A stretch of DNA of 64,000 nucleotides from Thioalkalivibrio sp. ALJ3 (GCF_000377205.1 NZ_KB897908.1:222202-286201), one strand, 5' to 3'. Shown: positions 34,888-44,582, counted from the first letter of the stretch. The notes: a model not told the origin generated them from the sequence alone. Translations and numbers: made by a program.

Positions 34888-35949
34888 GTGACCGAAGACT
34901 GTGACTGGCTGCAGGTGCCGCCGGCACCCCTGAGCGCCGATGCGCGCCAGGCGGCGGCCGAGCGGCAGGCCCAGCTGACCAAGCCGCCGGGATCGCTCGG
35001 GCGGCTGGAGGCGATCGCCGAGCGCCTGGCCGCTATGCAGGGTGCGGCCCAGCCTACGCTCGAGCGTGTCCATGTTGCGGTTTTTGCGGGCGATCACGGT
35101 GTGGTGGCGGAGGGCATTTCGCGTTTCCCGCAGGCGGTGACCGCGCAGATGGTCGCGAACTTCGCGAATGGCGGCGCGGCGATCTCGGTGCTGGCGCGGC
35201 ACCTGGGCGCGTCCATCGAGGTGATCAATCTAGGTACCGTGGCACAGCCACCGGCCGTCAGCGGTGTACAGCAGCTGAACCTGGGCCCCGGCACCGCCAA
35301 CCTGGCCCGGGAACCCGCGATGACACCGGCGCAACTGGAACGCGCGCTGAACGCCGGCCGCCAGTGTGCCGAGCGTGCGCGACGGGGTGGGGCACAACTG
35401 TTCATCGGTGGCGAGATGGGCATCGGGAACACGACGGCGGCCGCTGCACTCGCCTGCTCACTGCTGGATCTGCCGCCGGTCGATCTGGCCGGGCCCGGCA
35501 CGGGTCTGGACGCGAATGGCGTACGCCACAAGGCCGAAGTGATCGAGCAGGCCCTGCGCACCCACGCAGGGGTGCGTGGCGAGGCACTGGGCAGCCTGCG
35601 CTGTCTTGGGGGCTTCGAGATCGCGGGGCTGGCCGGTGCCTACATCGCCGCGGCGCAGATCGGGCTGCCGGTGCTGGTCGATGGTTTCATCAGCACCTCG
35701 GCGGCGCTGGTGGCCGAGCGGCTGTGCCCGGGCACAGCGGACTGGTTTTTCTATGCCCACAGTTCGGCGGAGCCGGGGCACCAGCGGCTGCTGGAAGCAC
35801 TGGCGGCCGAGCCGCTGCTCGATCTGGGCATGCGCCTCGGCGAGGGCAGCGGGGCAGCCACTGCCGTGCCCCTGCTGCGCCTGGCCTGTGAGCTGCACTC
35901 CGGCATGGCCACCTTCGCCGAGGCTGGCGTATCGGGCGATACCCCGTGA
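34888..35949 (+). CDS. cobT: Nicotinate-nucleotide--dimethylbenzimidazole phosphoribosyltransferase CobT
   Basis: CobT activates the DMB made by BluB to alpha-ribazole phosphate. The 353-residue protein contains [44 protein letters not shown] and [16 protein letters not shown], whose Glu is the expected catalytic base. I chose GTG 34888 because GGAGG lies five bases upstream and family similarity begins soon after. ATG 34795, overlapping the cobU stop, is in frame and would add 31 residues with no recognisable match. The stop overlaps cobC (GTGA). Confidence 0.93.
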   Translation: MTEDCDWLQVPPAPLSADARQAAAERQAQLTKPPGSLGRLEAIAERLAAMQGAAQPTLERVHVAVFAGDHGVVAEGISRFPQAVTAQMVANFANGGAAISVLARHLGASIEVINLGTVAQPPAVSGVQQLNLGPGTANLAREPAMTPAQLERALNAGRQCAERARRGGAQLFIGGEMGIGNTTAAAALACSLLDLPPVDLAGPGTGLDANGVRHKAEVIEQALRTHAGVRGEALGSLRCLGGFEIAGLAGAYIAAAQIGLPVLVDGFISTSAALVAERLCPGTADWFFYAHSSAEPGHQRLLEALAAEPLLDLGMRLGEGSGAATAVPLLRLACELHSGMATFAEAGVSGDTP

Positions 35950-36518
35950 ATGCGGCAGCCCGGGTCGGCCTGCTGCGCCACGGCGAGACGACCGGCACCG
36001 GCTTTCGCGGGCGCGGCTGCGACGATCCGCTGACCCCGGAAGGTGAGCGGGCGATGCGCGCGGCGTTCGAATCCTCCGGCGAGTGGGATCGCGTTGTGTG
36101 CTCGCCACTGCAGCGCTGCCGACTCCCGGCCGAAGGCTTTGCCCGCGCGGCCGGGATTCCGGTTCAATGCGATCCCCGCTTGCAGGAACTACATTTCGGT
36201 GACTGGGAGGGGAAAACGGCCGAGGCCCTAATGCAGACGGACGCCGAAGCGCTGGGTCGGTTCTGGGAGGACCCGTTCGGCTACCCGCCACCGAACGGCG
36301 AAGACCTCGGCAGCTTCCGCGACCGGGTGCTGGCCGGCTGGGAGCAAAGCGTGGTCGCGACGGCCGATCGCGTCCTCGTCGTCACACACGCCGGAGTGAT
36401 CCGCCTGCTGCGTGCCCACCAGGAGGGCTGGCCGCTGGAGAAGCTATTGTCGATCGAAGTCCCGTTGGCCTCGCTGCACGTAGTCGAACCAAGCCAGCGC
36501 GCAGGGATGCCCTCGTGA
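35946..36518 (+). CDS. cobC: Alpha-ribazole phosphatase CobC (histidine phosphatase family)
   Basis: CobC removes the phosphate from alpha-ribazole 5'-phosphate or adenosylcobalamin 5'-phosphate. The 190-residue protein has the phosphohistidine motif [29 protein letters not shown], and the second His in [14 protein letters not shown] 35946 overlaps the cobT stop. Sequence alone fits the broad phosphoglycerate mutase family; the cob context fixes the role. A REP-like repeat separates it from cobS. Confidence 0.88.
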   Translation: MNAAARVGLLRHGETTGTGFRGRGCDDPLTPEGERAMRAAFESSGEWDRVVCSPLQRCRLPAEGFARAAGIPVQCDPRLQELHFGDWEGKTAEALMQTDAEALGRFWEDPFGYPPPNGEDLGSFRDRVLAGWEQSVVATADRVLVVTHAGVIRLLRAHQEGWPLEKLLSIEVPLASLHVVEPSQRAGMPS

Positions 36519-36532
36519 TCCGGCAGAACCTA

Positions 36533-36604
36533 TGTAGGAGGCCAGCCCCCTGGCCGATGGGGCGTTGGCATATTCCCAATCGGCCAGAGGGCTGGCCTCC
36601 TACA
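36533..36604. repeat. REP-like inverted pair inside the cob operon
   Basis: TGTAGGAGGCCAGCCCCCTG (unit 36533-36558) is repeated inverted at 36579-36604, with 20 bases between the units. It is nearly identical to the pair at 38115-38185, so it is a dispersed element rather than a local palindrome. It lies between cobC and cobS and could form a strong hairpin in the operon mRNA. Confidence 0.85.
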
Positions 36605-36627
36605 GTAAGATTGGAAGGAGAGGCGCA

Positions 36628-37398
36628 ATGAACTCCGTGTTTGCCCCCTTCTGGCTGGCTCTTCAGTTCCTGACGCGCGTGCCGACACCTGCGCTGGATC
36701 CCCGACCCGAGGACCTCGGTCGCTCGGTTCTCGCCTATCCACTGGTGGGGCTGATCCTGGGGCTGCTGCTGGTACTGGTGGGCATCGGGCTGTCCGCGAT
36801 TCCCGGAGCGCCGGTGTTGCTGGTCGCGGCGCTGGTGCTGACGTTCTGGGTGGCGCTGACCGGCGCGCTGCACCTGGACGGGCTGGCGGACACGGTAGAT
36901 GCCTGGGTCGGCGGCCAGCGGCATCCGGAGCGGGCCCAGGCCATCATGAAAGACCCGGCCTGTGGCCCGATGGCGGTCGCGGCGCTGGTCCTGATCCTGT
37001 TGCTGAAAGGTACGGCGCTGGTGGCAGTGGTCGAGGCCGGTGCCTGGATTGCGCTGCTGCTCGCGGTGCTGCTGGGGCGCGTGGTTCCGCCGGTTCTGTT
37101 TCTAACCACCCCCTACGTGAACCCCGTGGGATTGGGTGCGGACATGGCGCAGCACCTTCCACGGGGCGCCGCCATCGGCGTTGTCGCCGCCTCGGCCACC
37201 GTGGTGCTGGTGCTGGGCCTGCTGTCCGGCCTTTGGGGCGTGATACCGGCTTTGCTCGCCGTTGGCCTGCTGCTGTGGGCCGCGACGCGCGTGCTGAGGC
37301 GCTGGCTGGGAGGGTTCACCGGCGATACGGCCGGGGCGGCGCTGGAGCTGGTGGAAACCCTGACGCTCGTGATTCTGGTGCTGGCACTCGCGGGCTAG
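36628..37398 (+). CDS. cobS: Adenosylcobinamide-GDP ribazoletransferase CobS
   Basis: CobS joins alpha-ribazole(-phosphate) to AdoCbi-GDP, the last step of nucleotide-loop assembly, in the cytoplasmic membrane. The 256-residue polytopic protein contains LQFLTRVPTPAL at the start, the motif HLDGLADTVDAW and IMKDPACGPMAV, both expected near the active site. A GGAAGGAGAGG ribosome site at 36612-36622 precedes ATG 36628. It is separated from cobC by a REP-like pair but keeps the same orientation. Confidence 0.94.
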   Translation: MNSVFAPFWLALQFLTRVPTPALDPRPEDLGRSVLAYPLVGLILGLLLVLVGIGLSAIPGAPVLLVAALVLTFWVALTGALHLDGLADTVDAWVGGQRHPERAQAIMKDPACGPMAVAALVLILLLKGTALVAVVEAGAWIALLLAVLLGRVVPPVLFLTTPYVNPVGLGADMAQHLPRGAAIGVVAASATVVLVLGLLSGLWGVIPALLAVGLLLWAATRVLRRWLGGFTGDTAGAALELVETLTLVILVLALAG

Positions 37399-37473
37399 GC
37401 GCTGGTCGGCCAAGGCGAGGTGCGAGGCCGGTGTTGTCACGAAAGCGTCACGGGATTGCCACATACTGACGGG

Positions 37474-38103
37474 ATGAGCTCATTTCCCTCCCGCCTGAAC
37501 CCGGGCCGGTTAGTCCTGCGTACGCTGACGAATCCACTGCGCGCGGTACGCGAGGCGGCCGAACTGGAAACGGCCCCGCCCTGGTGGCAGACCTTTCTCC
37601 ATCTGGCGTTCCCGGTGCTGCTGGTCAGTGTGATCGTCAGCCAGTGGCTGTACCAGATCATCCCGACGGGGTTGCCACCGGGGGCAATGCCGGGCGCGTG
37701 GGGCTTTGGCGTCTACAGTGTGTTGGCGATGAGCATCGGGGTGCTGGGCCTGGCCTGGTCCGCGCACTACCTGACCGAGCTATTCCAGGGCTACTCCCAT
37801 CCGGATCAGGCGATGCTGGCCGTGACCATCGGCTTGCTGCCTGCCTGGGTGGGGAAGGTTGCCGCCGCCTTTCCCTGGCCCTGGGGCAACACCGTCGGCC
37901 TGCTGCTGATTCTCTACAGCCTGTGGCTGCTGTATTGGTCACTGTGCGGCATCCTCGGTCTGAAGCGTGGCAATCGCATCGGCCTGTTCGTGGCCACCGT
38001 CTTCTGCGGCGCCTTCATCACCCTCATCTTCGGCTGGCTGCTGATGGACCTGATCCCCGGCGCCACCCCCGAGACCCGCATCGGCACCACCTGGCTGATC
38101 TGA
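37474..38103 (+). CDS. YIP1 family membrane protein, function unknown
   Basis: The 209-residue protein has a short cytoplasmic N-terminus (LRTLTNPLRAVREAAE, a typical YIP1 opening) and five hydrophobic segments at about 38-58, 68-88, 105-125, 142-165 and 172-195. This resembles the Yip1/DUF1282 family. No catalytic motif is visible. It is 75 bp after cobS and flanked on both sides of the cobS-yip region by the same REP-like repeat. Functional inference is not possible from the neighbours. Confidence 0.7.
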   Translation: MSSFPSRLNPGRLVLRTLTNPLRAVREAAELETAPPWWQTFLHLAFPVLLVSVIVSQWLYQIIPTGLPPGAMPGAWGFGVYSVLAMSIGVLGLAWSAHYLTELFQGYSHPDQAMLAVTIGLLPAWVGKVAAAFPWPWGNTVGLLLILYSLWLLYWSLCGILGLKRGNRIGLFVATVFCGAFITLIFGWLLMDLIPGATPETRIGTTWLI

Positions 38104-38114
38104 TGCGCCCGCCC

Positions 38115-38185
38115 TGTAGGAGGCCAGCCCTCTGGCCGATGGGGCACTGCTGAACATCGATCGGCCAGAGGGCTGGCCTCCTACA
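38115..38185. repeat. REP-like inverted pair, second copy
   Basis: Unit TGTAGGAGGCCAGCCCTCTG at 38115-38140 and its inverted partner at 38160-38185. The 26-bp units are perfect inverted copies of each other and differ by one base from the left unit at 36.5 kb. Located 11 bp after the YIP1 gene stop, where it may act as a transcript 3' boundary. Confidence 0.85.
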
Positions 38186-38311
38186 GGGGGCAACCAAAGA
38201 ACTGGGGTCCGCTTTGTTGACGACTCGGGTGCGGCAGTCGGGATCGGGATGGCGCTGCGGTGGGGGTGGCAAGCATTTGCCGGGGGGATGAAAAAAATTG
38301 TGGTTCTGAGC

Positions 38312-38338
38312 TAAAGGTTCTCAGGGGGAGGTCGTTAA
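38312..38338 (+). promoter_or_regulatory. Sigma-28 (FliA) promoter of fliC
   Basis: TAAAGGTT (38312-38319), 11 bp, GTCGTTAA (38331-38338) closely follows the flagellar sigma-28 pattern TAAAGTTT-N11-GCCGATAA. It gives a leader of about 70 nt before fliC. Confidence 0.75.
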
Positions 38339-38415
38339 GGCTCCTGAGAGCGGGGATTGGCCCGTTCGCCAGAACCGCCGAGGCGGTGACGCAAGACTCT
38401 TACAGGAGAGCGACC

Positions 38416-40179
38416 ATGTCTCAGATCATCAACACCAACATCATGTCCCTGAATGCTCAGCGCAATCTGAGCAATTCGCAGGGCGCGCTTGCCCAGAGCC
38501 TTGAGCGACTGTCCTCGGGCCTGCGCATCAACAGCGCCAAGGATGACGCCGCCGGGCTGGCGATCTCCGAGCGCTTTACCACGCAGATTCGCGGTCTGAA
38601 CCAGGCCGTGCGTAACGCGAACGACGGCATTTCGCTGGCGCAGACCGGTGAAGGGGCCCTGCAGGAGGTGCAGAACAACCTGCAGCGTATTCGCGAGCTG
38701 GCCGTGCAGTCGGCGAACGCGACCAACTCCGACTCCGACCGCGAGGCGATCAACCGCGAGGTGCAGCAGCGTCTGCAGGAGATCGACCGGATTGCGGACC
38801 AGACCTCGTTCAACGGCCAGAAGATCCTGGATGGCAGCTTTGGGGATGCCAAGTTCCAGGTGGGCGCCAATGTGGGCGAGACCATCGATCTGGACCTGCA
38901 GTCGAGCACTCGTCTGGGCGATATCGGCAAGATCGCGACTGCGACCAGTGACGTTGATCTTGGTGATGTGCTTTCCGAAGGCAACCCCGAACTGACGATT
39001 GGTGGATTCGGGGATCTGGACTTCGATGAGGGGGACGGGGTTACCGGGACCATCGAGATGGGTGGCGAGACCCTGACGATTTCGGCCGGGGATGTCGACG
39101 ATCTTGAGGATCTGGCGGCTGCGATCAACGGCTGGGGCGATCTTCCGGACGGCGTTCAGGCCTCCGTGGTCGATGGCGAGCTGGTGATCGGCCTGACCGA
39201 GGCATATGCGGGCGGCGACCTGGCCATTGACGTCAACCTGTCCGATGACACGGGTGAAGATGCCAACACGGTGGGGCCTAGGTCAGTGATTGCAGGTTCC
39301 AATTCGACGACATCTCTCGGCCCGATTAACAATCTGGATTTGTCGACCGGCGGCAGTGGCTCGTTCACCTATGATTTTGGCAGTGGTGACGTTGACGTGA
39401 CCTTCAGCTGGAATGAGGGCGACTCTGGCGGGGATGTGGCGACAGCAATCACAAACGCGATAGACGAAAACAACATCACGGTTATTTACGACGGTACGAA
39501 CCTTCTCGTCGAAAATAACGATACGACCGACTTCGTAATCACCGATTTTGAAATGAGCGATAACACGGGCACTGAGTCAAATACGGTCCAGGCCGCTGGG
39601 ACGTTGACCCCTGCCCAGACCATCGAAGTTGGCGAAGGTGATTTTACAATCCGGACGGGTGATAACGAGTCTGTCGAGGTGGCGGCCGGCACCTATTCGA
39701 GCCAGCAGGATTTAATCGACGCGATGAATGCCGCGCTGGTCGGCGAGGCCCGAGCGTTTGTGGGCGAGGATGGTCAGTTGAACGTGCGTTCCTCTTCGGA
39801 GATCACCATTGGGGGGACAGTCGGGCTGAACGTGCTCAATTTCAGCGAGGAGAATGAGCCTGGTGGCAGCCTGGCGGGCGTGGATGTGCTGACGGTCGCC
39901 AACGCCAACAACGTGATCGAGCGAGTGGACTCGGCGCTGACCGCGGTGAGTGACATCCGTAGTGACTTCGGGGCGATCCAGAACCGCTTCGAGTCGACGA
40001 TCTCCAACCTGACGCAGACCTCGGAGAACCTGGAGGAATCCCGGTCCCGTATCCGCGATGCGGACTTCGCGACCGAGACGGCCGAGCTGACCCGGGCACA
40101 GATCCTGCAGCAGGCCGGTACCTCGGTGCTGTCGCAGGCGAATGCGGTCCCGCAGAACGCCCTGGCCCTGCTGCAGTAA
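38416..40179 (+). CDS. fliC: Flagellin
   Basis: This is the filament subunit of the flagellum, 587 residues. The conserved N-terminal D0/D1 region (about 1-165: [40 protein letters not shown]) and C-terminal D1/D0 region (about 495-587: [31 protein letters not shown]) enclose a long variable middle that is strongly acidic and rich in Gly, Asp, Thr and Asn. Part of this middle (about 39,290-39,720) is visibly AT-richer than the flanks. ATG 38416 has CAGGAGAG upstream and a sigma-28 promoter. No other flagellar gene is in the window. Confidence 0.95.
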   Translation: MSQIINTNIMSLNAQRNLSNSQGALAQSLERLSSGLRINSAKDDAAGLAISERFTTQIRGLNQAVRNANDGISLAQTGEGALQEVQNNLQRIRELAVQSANATNSDSDREAINREVQQRLQEIDRIADQTSFNGQKILDGSFGDAKFQVGANVGETIDLDLQSSTRLGDIGKIATATSDVDLGDVLSEGNPELTIGGFGDLDFDEGDGVTGTIEMGGETLTISAGDVDDLEDLAAAINGWGDLPDGVQASVVDGELVIGLTEAYAGGDLAIDVNLSDDTGEDANTVGPRSVIAGSNSTTSLGPINNLDLSTGGSGSFTYDFGSGDVDVTFSWNEGDSGGDVATAITNAIDENNITVIYDGTNLLVENNDTTDFVITDFEMSDNTGTESNTVQAAGTLTPAQTIEVGEGDFTIRTGDNESVEVAAGTYSSQQDLIDAMNAALVGEARAFVGEDGQLNVRSSSEITIGGTVGLNVLNFSEENEPGGSLAGVDVLTVANANNVIERVDSALTAVSDIRSDFGAIQNRFESTISNLTQTSENLEESRSRIRDADFATETAELTRAQILQQAGTSVLSQANAVPQNALALLQ

Positions 40180-40258
40180 GTGGGGAAATCAAGGCAGGCA
40201 CAGGCTGGCGTGGTAATCGCGCAGCGCGCTGCCCGATGCCGCGAAACAGCCGGGGTGG

Positions 40259-42472
40259 CTACGGCTTCGCAGCGTCCCCAGGGCTGGGGATGCGGCGGAC
40301 GGACTGGACGCTGCCGAGGGATTGCAGGCGGTCGAACAGGGTGCTGAGTTCGCCGAGGTCCGTGATTTCGGCTTCGAGTTCCATGTGCACGCTGCGGTCG
40401 TTGGGGTCGGTGCGGGTGCTTACGCGCAGCAGGTTGATGCCGCTGGCGGAGAAGGCGTTGCCGACTTCGCCCAGCAGGCCGGCGCGGTCGTGGGCCTCGA
40501 GCTCGAGGGTGATGGGTTCGCGTTCGGGTTCGTCGCCCCAGGATACGGGAATCAGGCGGCCGCGCTTTTCCTCCGGCATGCGCAGGATGTTGACGCAGTC
40601 GCTGCGGTGGACGGAGACGCCGGCGCCGCGGGTGATGAAGCCGACGATCGAGTCGCCCGTTTGCGGGTTGCAGCAGCGCGCGCGGGTGGTCAGCAGTCCG
40701 CCGACGCCGCGGATGCGGATCTCGTCGTCCTGGATGCGGCCTTCCCGGCGGGGTTCGGCCGGCCGGGGTGGGGCGGCTTCTTCGGTACGGCTTTTCTCTG
40801 CCTGGCGCTGCTCGCGCAGCTGTTGGGAGATGCGCCCGGCAATCTGGTTCGTGGTGATATCGCCAGCGCCCAGCGCGATCAGCAGTTCGTCGAAGGTCTG
40901 AAACTTCATGGCTTCGGCGAGGGCGCTGCGGTCCAGGTCGGTGCCGCAGCCCAGGCGCTGGCATTCGCGGTCGAGCAGGTGCTTGCCGGTGGCCAGGTGT
41001 TCGTCCTGGTGCTGCTGGCGGAACCAGGTGCGCACCTTGGAGCGGGCGCGGGCGGTGTTCAGATAGCCGAGATTGGGATTGAGCCAGTCGCGACTGGGGG
41101 CGCCCTCACGGGTGGTCAGCACCTCGACGCGTTCGCCGGACTTAAGCTTGTAGGTGAGCGGTACGATATGCCCGTCCACCTTGGCCCCCCGGCAGCGGTG
41201 GCCGACCTCGGTGTGCACGGCGTAGGCGAAATCCAGTGGCGTGGCGCCCTGGGTCAGGTCCATCACCTCGCCCTGGGGCGTGAGCACGAATACGCGCTGG
41301 TGCAGTGGCTCGCTCTGGATCTCGTCGAGCAGGTTCTGATCCGAGTTGTCGGTGGCCTCCAGCAGTTGCCGTAGGCTGCTGATCGCCCGGTTGAGTGCCT
41401 GGTCCTCGCGCCCGCCCTCCTTGTAGCGCCAGTGCGCGGCGACCCCGAGCTCGGCGAAGTCGTCCATCTCGCGGGTGCGGATCTGCACCTCGACGACCTT
41501 GCCCTCGGGACCGACCACGGCGGTGTGCAGTGACTGGTAGCCGTTGTCCTTGGGGTTGGCGATGTAGTCGTCGAACTCGCTGGGCAGGTGGCGCCAGTCG
41601 TTGTGCACGATGCCGAGTACGGTGTAGCAGGTGGCGAGCTCGTCGACGATTACGCGGGTGGCGCGCAGGTCGTAGAGCTCGTCCAGCGAGGTCTGCTTGC
41701 GCTGCAGCTTTTTCCAGATGCTGTAGATGTGCTTCGGCCGTCCGAATACCCGCGCCCGGATACCGGCTTCGGCCAGCCGGTCGCGCAGGCTATGGGCGAA
41801 GCGCTCGATATAGGTCTCGCGCTCGGTGCGGTTTTCCTCCAGCCCCTTGGCGATCTCGCGGTAGGTCTCGGGTTCGAGGATGCGCAGAGCGAGGTCTTCC
41901 ATCTCCCATTTCAGCTGACCTACGCCCAGACGGTTCGCCAGCGGGGCGATCACGTCAAGGGTTTCCTGTGCGAGTACGCGAGCGCCGTCGTCCGGCTCCT
42001 TGACGGCCAGGCGCAGGTGCTGCACCCGATAGGCGAGTTTGATCAGCACCGCGCGCACGTCGTCGACCATCGCCATCAGCATGCGGCGCAGGCGTTCGGC
42101 CTGTTCCGGACGCCCTGCCGGGGCCTCGAAACGACGGCTCACCAGCGTGGCCACGTTGACCGTCAAACGTGCGATGGAGTCGCCAAAGCGTTCCTTGAGG
42201 GAGTGTTCGTTGACCTGTCGGGCGAGATACGCGCTGACCAGAAGGACGGCGGTGATCGTCTGCCGATCCACGTTCAGTTGGCGCAGGATCTCGGCAACGT
42301 CCAGGGGGTGCGCTTCGAGACTCGAGGTGTCCACCGAAGCCAGCGCCATGGCCAGCGCGTCTGTCAGTGCGTCGGATGACGTCGAATCGCCGTTGGGCCC
42401 TGCAAAGTGCGCCACCAGCTGGTCGCGGTCCAGGCCCTGCAGGTCGGTGTTGGTGAGTAGCGAGTGGCGCAT
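40259..42472 (-). CDS. relA: GTP pyrophosphokinase RelA ((p)ppGpp synthetase I)
   Basis: RelA makes (p)ppGpp on stalled ribosomes. The 737-residue protein has an N-terminal hydrolase-like domain in which the HD motif is missing (the region reads LVSAYLARQVNEHSLKERFG), a synthetase domain with YIANPKDNGYQSLHTAV and VEVQIRT, a TGS domain (RVFVLTPQGEVMDLTQGATP), a zinc-finger/CC region (RARCCNPQTGDSIVGF) and a C-terminal ACT domain. Loss of HD marks it as RelA rather than bifunctional SpoT. ATG 42472 gives a length like E. coli RelA. Convergent with fliC. Confidence 0.93.
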   Translation of the reverse strand: MRHSLLTNTDLQGLDRDQLVAHFAGPNGDSTSSDALTDALAMALASVDTSSLEAHPLDVAEILRQLNVDRQTITAVLLVSAYLARQVNEHSLKERFGDSIARLTVNVATLVSRRFEAPAGRPEQAERLRRMLMAMVDDVRAVLIKLAYRVQHLRLAVKEPDDGARVLAQETLDVIAPLANRLGVGQLKWEMEDLALRILEPETYREIAKGLEENRTERETYIERFAHSLRDRLAEAGIRARVFGRPKHIYSIWKKLQRKQTSLDELYDLRATRVIVDELATCYTVLGIVHNDWRHLPSEFDDYIANPKDNGYQSLHTAVVGPEGKVVEVQIRTREMDDFAELGVAAHWRYKEGGREDQALNRAISSLRQLLEATDNSDQNLLDEIQSEPLHQRVFVLTPQGEVMDLTQGATPLDFAYAVHTEVGHRCRGAKVDGHIVPLTYKLKSGERVEVLTTREGAPSRDWLNPNLGYLNTARARSKVRTWFRQQHQDEHLATGKHLLDRECQRLGCGTDLDRSALAEAMKFQTFDELLIALGAGDITTNQIAGRISQQLREQRQAEKSRTEEAAPPRPAEPRREGRIQDDEIRIRGVGGLLTTRARCCNPQTGDSIVGFITRGAGVSVHRSDCVNILRMPEEKRGRLIPVSWGDEPEREPITLELEAHDRAGLLGEVGNAFSASGINLLRVSTRTDPNDRSVHMELEAEITDLGELSTLFDRLQSLGSVQSVRRIPSPGDAAKP

Positions 42473-42483
42473 GGTGAATGCGT

Positions 42484-42511
42484 ATTGTACGTCAGGCTTA
42501 CCTGGGGCCAA
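42484..42511 (-). promoter_or_regulatory. Possible relA promoter very close to the start codon
   Basis: On the minus strand TTGGCC and TACAAT are 16 bp apart. The -10 ends only 12 nt before ATG 42472, so a transcript from it would be nearly leaderless. Confidence 0.3.
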
Positions 42512-42590
42512 GGCCGCGATTGACGGCAACTTGTGTGACGGGTGTCGGGTTTGGCTTGCCTTCGCACCGATGCCCGGTCACGATCAGGGC

Positions 42591-43451
42591 ATGCTGAACC
42601 TTATCAAGCTGGTCCTCGTTCTGTTGGTCGGATATGCCCTGATTGTGGGTCTGGTCTATCTGACACAGGACCGGCTGATCTACATGCCGAGCAGCAATGT
42701 AATCGGTAATCCCTCGAACATCGGTCTGGAGTACGAGGATGTGGCGCTGGAGACCGAGGACGGTGTCCAGTTGCACGGGTGGTATCTGCCGGGGCCGGCG
42801 GACGATGCGCCCGTCCTGCTGTTCCTGCATGGCAATGCGGGCAACATCGGGCACCGCCTGGAGTCACTCGAGCAGTTCCACCATCTGGGGCTGGCCGTGC
42901 TGATCATCGACTACCGTGGGTACGGCCAGAGCCAGGGTCGCCCGGACGAGGAGGGGACCCATCAGGACGCCCGCGCGGCCTGGAACTGGCTGCGCGAACA
43001 CCTGGAGTACGAACCCGACGAAATCGTGCTGTTCGGTCGCTCTCTGGGCGCCGCCGTGGCGGCGCGGCTGGCGGAAACGAAGAATCCTGCGGCGGTGATC
43101 CTGGAGGCGGCATTCACCTCGGCGGCCGACCTGGGAGCGGAGATCTATCCCTGGCTGCCCGTGCGCGCCCTGATCCGGCATGAATATGACGTGCTGGGGC
43201 GGGTTGGGGCGATCGAGGCGCCACTGCTACTGGCGCATGCGCGCGATGACGAGATCGTGCCGTTTGCGCACTCCGAGCGCCTGCTGGAGGCGAGTGGCGA
43301 CGGCGCGCGCTTGATGAAAATGGACGGTGGCCATAACGACGCGTTCCGCGCCACGGGGCCCCGCTATACCGAAGGTCTGCGCGAGTTTCTGGAAGACGCG
43401 GGTCTGGAGCTGCGTCCGCCGGAGCGGTCGGAAGAAGGGGACGAGGGATAG
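42591..43451 (+). CDS. Membrane-anchored alpha/beta hydrolase
   Basis: The 286-residue protein has one N-terminal transmembrane helix (about residues 3-22) and an alpha/beta hydrolase domain of the YfhR/ABHD13 type. The oxyanion region is LLFLHGNAGNIGHR, the nucleophile elbow is LFGRSLGAAVAARLA (Ser in GRSLG), the acid is expected in HARDDEIVPF, and the His in DGGHNDAF. The natural substrate is unknown. ATG 42570 is a possible alternative start. It reads divergently from relA. Confidence 0.87.
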   Translation: MLNLIKLVLVLLVGYALIVGLVYLTQDRLIYMPSSNVIGNPSNIGLEYEDVALETEDGVQLHGWYLPGPADDAPVLLFLHGNAGNIGHRLESLEQFHHLGLAVLIIDYRGYGQSQGRPDEEGTHQDARAAWNWLREHLEYEPDEIVLFGRSLGAAVAARLAETKNPAAVILEAAFTSAADLGAEIYPWLPVRALIRHEYDVLGRVGAIEAPLLLAHARDDEIVPFAHSERLLEASGDGARLMKMDGGHNDAFRATGPRYTEGLREFLEDAGLELRPPERSEEGDEG

Positions 43452-43507
43452 GCGTGGTGATAAAATCTCCTGCTTTTGTGCCTGCCTCGAACCGCATGGA
43501 CGCATGA

Positions 43508-44509
43508 ATGCCTCAACTTGAACTTGGCCCTCCGGGGCTCGCGATCGGACGACAGGAAGGCCGGGATGCCGCGCCAATCCTGACGCTGCGTTTTGGGGGC
43601 GCTACCGGCGCTACTTTGCGTCCCGATGGTATCGACATCGCCCTGGGTCTCGAGCCGCTGGAGATCCCGGAAGGCAGTGAGGTGGCGCCCGAGCTCTGGT
43701 ATGCGGCGGGGGCCGTACGCACCGAACAGATTGCTGACCTGATGCTGGCGCAAGCGGGCGACCGGCTCGTGGGCTGCTGGTATAGGGCGCATGGTGCCGA
43801 CGAGGATCCCGAGGCGATCACCGAGCACGCCTATCACGCCATTCTCGAGGCCTGCCAGCAGCGAGGCTTTGGGCATCTGGTGCGCGCCTGGAACTACTTC
43901 CCCGAGATCAACCAGGAGTTGCACGGCCAAGAGCGTTATCGCAGCTTTTGTGCCGGGCGCGCTCGGGTGTTCGAGGCGCTGCCGGATTTCGAGCGGCACT
44001 TGCCGGCAGCGACGGCTATCGGCACGCATGTCGACGGCATGCTGATCTATTTCATCGCCATGCGCGAGACCACGCTGCGCATCGAGAATCCGCGTCAGGT
44101 CAGTGCATTTCGCTATCCGCGGCAGTACGGCCCGCGCAGCCCGTCGTTCGCGCGCGCACGGATGAGTCAGGAAGCGGGCGGGGCTGCGGAGCTGTTCATC
44201 TCCGGCACGGCAAGCATTGTGGGTCACGAGAGTCGGCATGCCGGTGATCTCGAGGCACAGATTGACGAGAGTCTGCGCAACATTGGCGTGCTGCTGGAGG
44301 CGGCCTCCGAGGAGGGCTCCGTGGCCCTGCGCGATCCAGGCGAGCTCTCGATGCTGAAGGTCTATCTGCGCCATCGCGCGGACGGCGCGCGAGCGTGGCG
44401 TCATCTGCGCCAGTGTCTGGGCGACGACGTAGACGTACTGATCCTGCATGGCGACATCTGCCGCAGCGAGCTTTTGGTGGAGATCGAAGGGCTGTACCGC
44501 GAGGGGTAG
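43508..44509 (+). CDS. Chorismatase, FkbO/Hyg5/XanB2 family
   Basis: The 333-residue protein resembles chorismatases, which hydrolyse chorismate to a hydroxybenzoate or dihydroxycyclohexadienoate plus pyruvate. Recognisable segments are LVRAWNYFPEINQELHG, ERYRSFCAGRARVFE, FRYPRQYGPRSPSFARA and ISGTASIVGHESRHAGD. The C-terminal GDICRSELLVEIEGLY is also typical. XanB2-type members supply 3-hydroxybenzoate for aryl-polyene pigment and 4-hydroxybenzoate for ubiquinone. The UbiE-like methyltransferase downstream is consistent with either use. The exact product cannot be told from the sequence by eye. Confidence 0.82.
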   Translation: MPQLELGPPGLAIGRQEGRDAAPILTLRFGGATGATLRPDGIDIALGLEPLEIPEGSEVAPELWYAAGAVRTEQIADLMLAQAGDRLVGCWYRAHGADEDPEAITEHAYHAILEACQQRGFGHLVRAWNYFPEINQELHGQERYRSFCAGRARVFEALPDFERHLPAATAIGTHVDGMLIYFIAMRETTLRIENPRQVSAFRYPRQYGPRSPSFARARMSQEAGGAAELFISGTASIVGHESRHAGDLEAQIDESLRNIGVLLEAASEEGSVALRDPGELSMLKVYLRHRADGARAWRHLRQCLGDDVDVLILHGDICRSELLVEIEGLYREG

Positions 44510-44582
44510 CCGTTTGGGGTCGCTCGCTGTGTACAGTCACGCGGGGGTCGGCACGCAGCACACGAAAAAATGGGGGGCTTTG

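Noticed and set aside
36533..36604. Reading the REP-like pair as a transcription terminator that ends the cob operon
   Set aside because: There is no T-run, cobS continues in the same direction with a good ribosome site, and the element is dispersed, so operon continuation is more likely.
38266..38281. TGGCAAGCATTTGC upstream of fliC as a sigma-54 promoter
   Set aside because: The GG and GC dinucleotides are 9 instead of 10 bases apart, and a good sigma-28 promoter is closer to the gene.
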